A stretch of DNA of 64,000 nucleotides from Achromobacter agilis (GTDB taxonomy: Bacteria > Pseudomonadota > Gammaproteobacteria > Burkholderiales > Burkholderiaceae_B). Positions 61,501 to 64,000 of this stretch are shown in pieces. The stretch's first letter is position 1; every line of letters begins with the position of its first letter. The notes under the pieces are model-generated. The model was not told the DNA's origin and did not search any database. It was given only the letters and a program-made list of their open reading frames with translations. The DNA is taken from the NCBI RefSeq assembly GCF_900496965.1, contig NZ_UFQB01000006.1, positions 124,001 through 188,000 of the forward strand, given 5' to 3'. The translations under genes were made by a program, and so were the position numbers.

Positions 61501-61576
61501 GTGGCTGTAGCTCAGTTGGTAGAGTCCCGGATTGTGATTCCGGTTGTCGTGGGTTCGAGTCCCATCAGCCACCCCA
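61501..61576 (+). tRNA. tRNA-His (anticodon GUG)
   Basis: A 76-base tRNA with encoded CCA. Acceptor GTGGCTG pairs with CAGCCAC (61566-61572), followed by C73 and CCA (61574-61576). Anticodon loop TTGTGAT gives GTG. A G at 61500 supplies the extra G-1 opposite C73 that is diagnostic for tRNA-His. A decayed integrase gene lies just downstream, so this tRNA probably served as an attachment site. Confidence 0.96.
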
Positions 61577-61592
61577 AAAATTCCTTAGAAAT

Positions 61593-61620
61593 CAGCCGCT
61601 TAGAGCGGCTGTTTTCTTTT
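61593..61620 (+). terminator. Intrinsic terminator after tRNA-His
   Basis: CAGCCGCT-TAG-AGCGGCTG forms an 8-bp stem with a 3-base loop, followed by TTTTCTTTT. Classic rho-independent terminator 16 bases behind the tRNA. Confidence 0.9.
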
Positions 61621-61664
61621 GCGCGGGCATCATATTTCTAATAATTCGCGCCCTTTCTAATTGG

Positions 61665-62252
61665 TTAGAAGGTCGGAGTTACCTTCACCTTTCTGCGCCG
61701 GTCGTACACGCGACGAGTCGTTGCGGCGTTTTTGTGTGTTTCCGGGTTCTTGTCCCGGCTGACCATTTCCGTTACGTACATGGCCCGCAGATCGTGAGCC
61801 GTGAACCTTTCGCCTCCAGATTTCACGAAGTCGGCCATGATCTTTGACCAGTTGGCTTTGAAGCCGGAATCCGTATAGGGGGCGCCCGAGCGGGCAGCAA
61901 ACACGTATGGGGTATCGTGTCTCTTCGATAGGCGTACGGCTTCTGCCAGAAGCTTGCTGAGGAGGGGCGACCACGCTATCAAGTACTCCCGGGAGGCGTC
62001 CGTCGCCTTTATCTTGGCCGCCTGAACCTTCACCCCATCTTGCGTGAGTGCAGATTCCTCCAGGCCAAGGATCTCGGCCCGACGACGCCCGGTGATGCCT
62101 ACCATCAAGCCTATCAAGGCTGTCATGTAGCTGCCCTCACCGCGGGCCTTGGCGATTTCCAGGAAGGTGTTCACCTCTACATTTTCCGGCTTGCGAGAAC
62201 GCGGCCGCTCGGGGTTTCGGCTGACCCCATGGCACGGGTTAACATCGGCCAT
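61665..62252 (-). pseudogene. Tyrosine-recombinase (phage integrase) remnant
   Basis: The C-terminal catalytic half of a phage-type integrase, 195 residues. Active-site residues are seen in GITGRRRAEILGLEE (first Arg), TAHDLRAMYVTEMV (HxxR) and THKNAATTRRVYDRRRKVKV (His and Tyr). Intact integrases have 330-400 residues. Upstream in the same frame LHVLAEVPRNDIRHGMADVN can be read, but a TAG stands right before it and the core-binding domain is missing. Its 3' end points at tRNA-His 90 bases away, the usual layout for integration there. Confidence 0.75.
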
Positions 62253-62494
62253 GCCGTGGCGGATATCGTTGCGCGGTACTTCGGCAAGGACGTGAAGCTA
62301 TCGGAGGCGGCGGAGCGAGCGGGCGTCAGCGCGGCTACAGCCACCAATCACAACGGCTAGATCAAGCTCTGGCTGTATGAGACACGCACTACGAAGCAGA
62401 AGGGGGCGAGCGTGGAGCGGGCCAGTAGGGAGTCGAAGCGCTCGCCATGGAGTACGCGGCGGACCTTCTGTCGGCGAAAGGACTGTGTGACTGA
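62229..62494 (+). pseudogene. Phage-like small regulator remnant
   Basis: A decayed reading frame: MARVNIGHAVADIVARYFGK then LSEAAERAGVSAATATNHNG, a helix-turn-helix-like stretch, stops at an in-frame TAG and resumes with IKLWLYETRTTKQKGASVER. A one-base shift then gives AMEYAADLLSAKGLCD and a TGA at 62492. The pattern looks like a small phage regulator or antiterminator, but I cannot name it. It overlaps the 5' end of the integrase remnant on the other strand by 24 bases. Confidence 0.4.
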
Positions 62495-62645
62495 CCCTCT
62501 TGCTGGGTTGAATTTTCTCTGCGAAAGTTCGTCCCGTTTAGTCACTTTGAATAAGTGCGTACAAAGAAGCCCGCCACGCGAAAGCAGGTGGGTTTTTTCT
62601 TGCGTCTTTTCTACATTGCTCGCTGGCTGTGAACTAACCCATGCT

Positions 62646-63110
62646 TCAACGCTTAACACGCATGGACACGTCCACATGCGTGCCACGATCCAAATCTGCT
62701 CCGGGTGTTTTATTCCACTCTGGAAGGGCAAGCAATTCGTTGCCAACTTCGCCAGCTTCGATTCGGCGAGCGATATCATCGAGCAATTCAGTGCGATTCG
62801 CGAACCCCCGACCGCTCAAGTCGCGAATGAAAAGTCGATAGGTGAGGTTGGGTATTTGTCCCTTCACGACCCCCAGGTCGAGTATTTGGCTTTGTTCATT
62901 TCGAATGAGCAGATGACCTGGGCGAGCATAGATGCGGTAGATGCGCCACGGTGACGAAATGGCTGCATGAATTGGTTTGGTTCTTGCAATTGCTGCTCTT
63001 TTCGCGTTTTGAGGCGGCGGTAGGAGCTTGACAAAGGCATGCGCGAATTTAGCAATGGACCTTCTGATCTCTCTCACGTGACTTTTGCCAATTGTGCGAA
63101 CGTAACCCAT
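62646..63110 (-). CDS. Hypothetical protein (up to 154 aa)
   Basis: A reading frame with plausible composition in its second half (SPWRIYRIYARPGHLLIRNE, IPNLTYRLFIRDLSGRGFAN, LLDDIARRIEAGEVGNELLA). The first 50 residues are Lys/Arg-rich and less convincing, so the start may be further in. No ribosome site or family found. It lies in the lower-GC phage-remnant zone behind tRNA-His. Confidence 0.35.
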   Translation of the reverse strand: MGYVRTIGKSHVREIRRSIAKFAHAFVKLLPPPQNAKRAAIARTKPIHAAISSPWRIYRIYARPGHLLIRNEQSQILDLGVVKGQIPNLTYRLFIRDLSGRGFANRTELLDDIARRIEAGEVGNELLALPEWNKTPGADLDRGTHVDVSMRVKR

Positions 63111-63513
63111 TGCGTGTTAAGCAGAGAAGGTAGATTCTGTTGGCGTTGTACTCGGCGCATGTTTGCACTCCCAGATGGAAGACGGCGAGGTGACGCGCGT
63201 CCAATCTTTAAATGCTCAGCATACGCCACCTGTCATGTGCACATCGGCACAATGGAAGGTGGTTACACAAAACCTAGCGGAGGTGGTGCGCTATGCAAGA
63301 TCGGCCCGCGCAGCCTAGACTCCAACCGCGGCTTGGTGCTAATTGGAAACGTAGGTTGACTTTCGGGGGACGCGCGCCCATAGTCGATTAGCGGCTTTTC
63401 GAGCATCGCGATTTTCGTCCGGTTTTGTGCCCTTCAGGGTGCTTCATTGTTCGCAGTCCTTTCCTTGACTAGCTCCTTTTTCGGGCGTTGCCCGCCATGT
63501 ATGGAGTCGAAGA
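63111..63513. other. Leader region upstream of the cold-shock gene
   Basis: About 400 bases without a supported gene. The segment next to the cold-shock gene (about 63370-63513) is rich in CTTT/TTCG runs (CCTTTCCTTG, GCTCCTTTTTCGGGCG), as in the long structured leaders of cspA-type genes that control translation in the cold. A GGAG at 63503-63506 is the ribosome site. Confidence 0.4.
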
Positions 63514-63720
63514 ATGGAAACCGGAATAGTCAAGTGGTTCAATGATGCTAAGGGCTTTGGGTTCATCATGCCAGAGGACGGTGGCAAGGACCTATTTGCT
63601 CATTTCTCTGAAATCGTCAGCGGTGACGGCCATAAAGTTCTGGTCGAGAATCAACGTGTGAGCTATGTCACCGCGCAAGGGGCTAAAGGCCCGCATGCAA
63701 CGCAAATTCGCGCGTTGTGA
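63514..63720 (+). CDS. Cold-shock protein (CspA family)
   Basis: A 68-residue single cold-shock domain: [20 protein letters not shown] contains RNP1 (KGFGFI) and [15 protein letters not shown]2 (LFAHF). It binds single-stranded RNA or DNA and melts RNA structure. GGAGTCGAAGA precedes the ATG. A longer gene with its own ribosome site follows after 38 bases; the same arrangement (csp plus small unknown gene) is common in Burkholderiales. Confidence 0.93.
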   Translation: METGIVKWFNDAKGFGFIMPEDGGKDLFAHFSEIVSGDGHKVLVENQRVSYVTAQGAKGPHATQIRAL

Positions 63721-63758
63721 ACAACGGCCCTGGACTGATGAAGAGGCGCGGAGGACTA

Positions 63759-64000
63759 ATGTTTCATAACAACATGGTCTACAAAGGTTATCGACTGACG
63801 GCTAGCGTCTCGCGCATATCGGTTGGTGGCAGTCGACGGCCCGCCTTTACCGCAACAGTGGCATTGGAGGTCGTTTCGGATCAACATGACTTGAACGAAC
63901 CGCAAGTGGTGCCGATTTTTGCCTCAGGAGGGTTTGTTTCAAGCCCCGTATTGGCGGTAGATGCCGCCATAAATCATGGGCGTTACTTGGTCGATGCTCA
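63759..64000 (+). CDS. Hypothetical protein downstream of csp, cut by the window end
   Basis: An ATG at 63759 preceded by GCGGAGGACTA opens a frame that runs without stop to the window end (80 codons). It reads MFHNNMVYKGYRLTASVSRI, then FTATVALEVVSDQHDL and AVDAAINHGRYLVDA. The beta-rich pattern resembles small proteins encoded behind cold-shock genes; function unknown. Incomplete 3' end. Confidence 0.7.
   Translation, partial: MFHNNMVYKGYRLTASVSRISVGGSRRPAFTATVALEVVSDQHDLNEPQVVPIFASGGFVSSPVLAVDAAINHGRYLVDA

Noticed and set aside
62412..62954. A 180-codon plus-strand frame in the phage-remnant zone
   Set aside because: Its start lies inside the decayed phage regulator, composition is Ser/Arg/Cys-rich, and the opposite strand reads more like protein.
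63039..63359. A 106-codon plus-strand frame upstream of the cold-shock gene
   Set aside because: No ribosome site, Cys/Arg-rich, and it overlaps a likely leader region.
1..64000. CRISPR arrays, complete insertion sequences, rRNA genes and replication origins
   Set aside because: No regularly spaced repeats, transposase genes with terminal repeats, rRNA segments or origin boxes were seen anywhere in the window.

Overview
The window looks like chromosome of a high-GC betaproteobacterium of the family Alcaligenaceae, most likely Bordetella or Achromobacter. The reasons are the uniformly GC-rich coding sequence, five separate genes for Bug/TctC-type periplasmic solute receptors (a family strongly expanded in that group), and an orphan type III secretion effector with its chaperones. 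This is inference from gene content; no rRNA or species marker is present.

Region 1 (about 0-10.2 kb) is a stress or low-oxygen cluster. It holds a flavodoxin, a CBS-domain protein, four universal stress proteins, an Hsp20 chaperone, a P-type cation ATPase coupled to an L,D-transpeptidase, an alcohol dehydrogenase, and a wrecked MgtA-type ATPase. Four FNR/ANR-type palindromes (TTGAY-N4-RTCAA) lie in front of its transcription units, which suggests one anaerobic regulon. A truncated phosphoribosyltransferase then runs into a small foreign patch (10.5-12.0 kb) with damaged DUF4238 and DUF5677-like genes.

Region 2 (12.3-25.1 kb) carries metabolic operons: Bug receptor, GST and class II aldolase; XRE-cupin regulators; a pyridoxal kinase; an outer-membrane phospholipase A; and a likely L-pipecolate/lysine catabolic unit made of an ALDH7-type dehydrogenase, a polar amino-acid ABC importer, an FAD amine oxidase and an XRE-cupin regulator. 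It ends at tRNA-Arg(UCU), next to a broken BCCT choline-type transporter.

Region 3 (26.8-43.5 kb) is a mixture: Bug receptors, small envelope and stress proteins (DUF1232, YetF/DUF421, a Cys-rich copper-storage-like bundle, PRC barrel, DUF4142), an orphan TctA, two tandem 2OG-Fe(II) oxygenase paralogues of which one has lost its HxD aspartate, a Bug/gamma-glutamyltransferase operon with a divergent GntR regulator, a DMT and an MFS transporter, and a 3-hydroxyisobutyrate-dehydrogenase-like enzyme.

Region 4 (43.7-55.8 kb) is a CoA-thioester catabolic cluster: a DUF35 protein with a Cys-less thiolase-like protein (possibly a retro-aldolase), a two-subunit 3-oxoacid CoA-transferase, a fused double acyl-CoA dehydrogenase, a FadB/FadJ-like bifunctional enzyme, a thioesterase, a family III CoA-transferase, two Bug receptors and an enoyl-CoA hydratase. 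Together these could import, activate and beta-oxidise an unidentified carboxylic acid.

Region 5 (55.9-58.9 kb) is the most striking part. It encodes a protein of about 657 aa with type III effector character, followed by two different class I (CesT-like) secretion chaperones, with no secretion-apparatus genes nearby. The effector has motifs reminiscent of a PI3/4-kinase-like or HipA-like catalytic core. A candidate HrpL/BtrS-type promoter precedes it.

Region 6 (58.9-64 kb) has a LysR regulator, a cardiolipin synthase, tRNA-His(GUG) with a strong terminator, a decayed phage integrase and another phage-like remnant, and a cold-shock gene followed by a gene that leaves the window.
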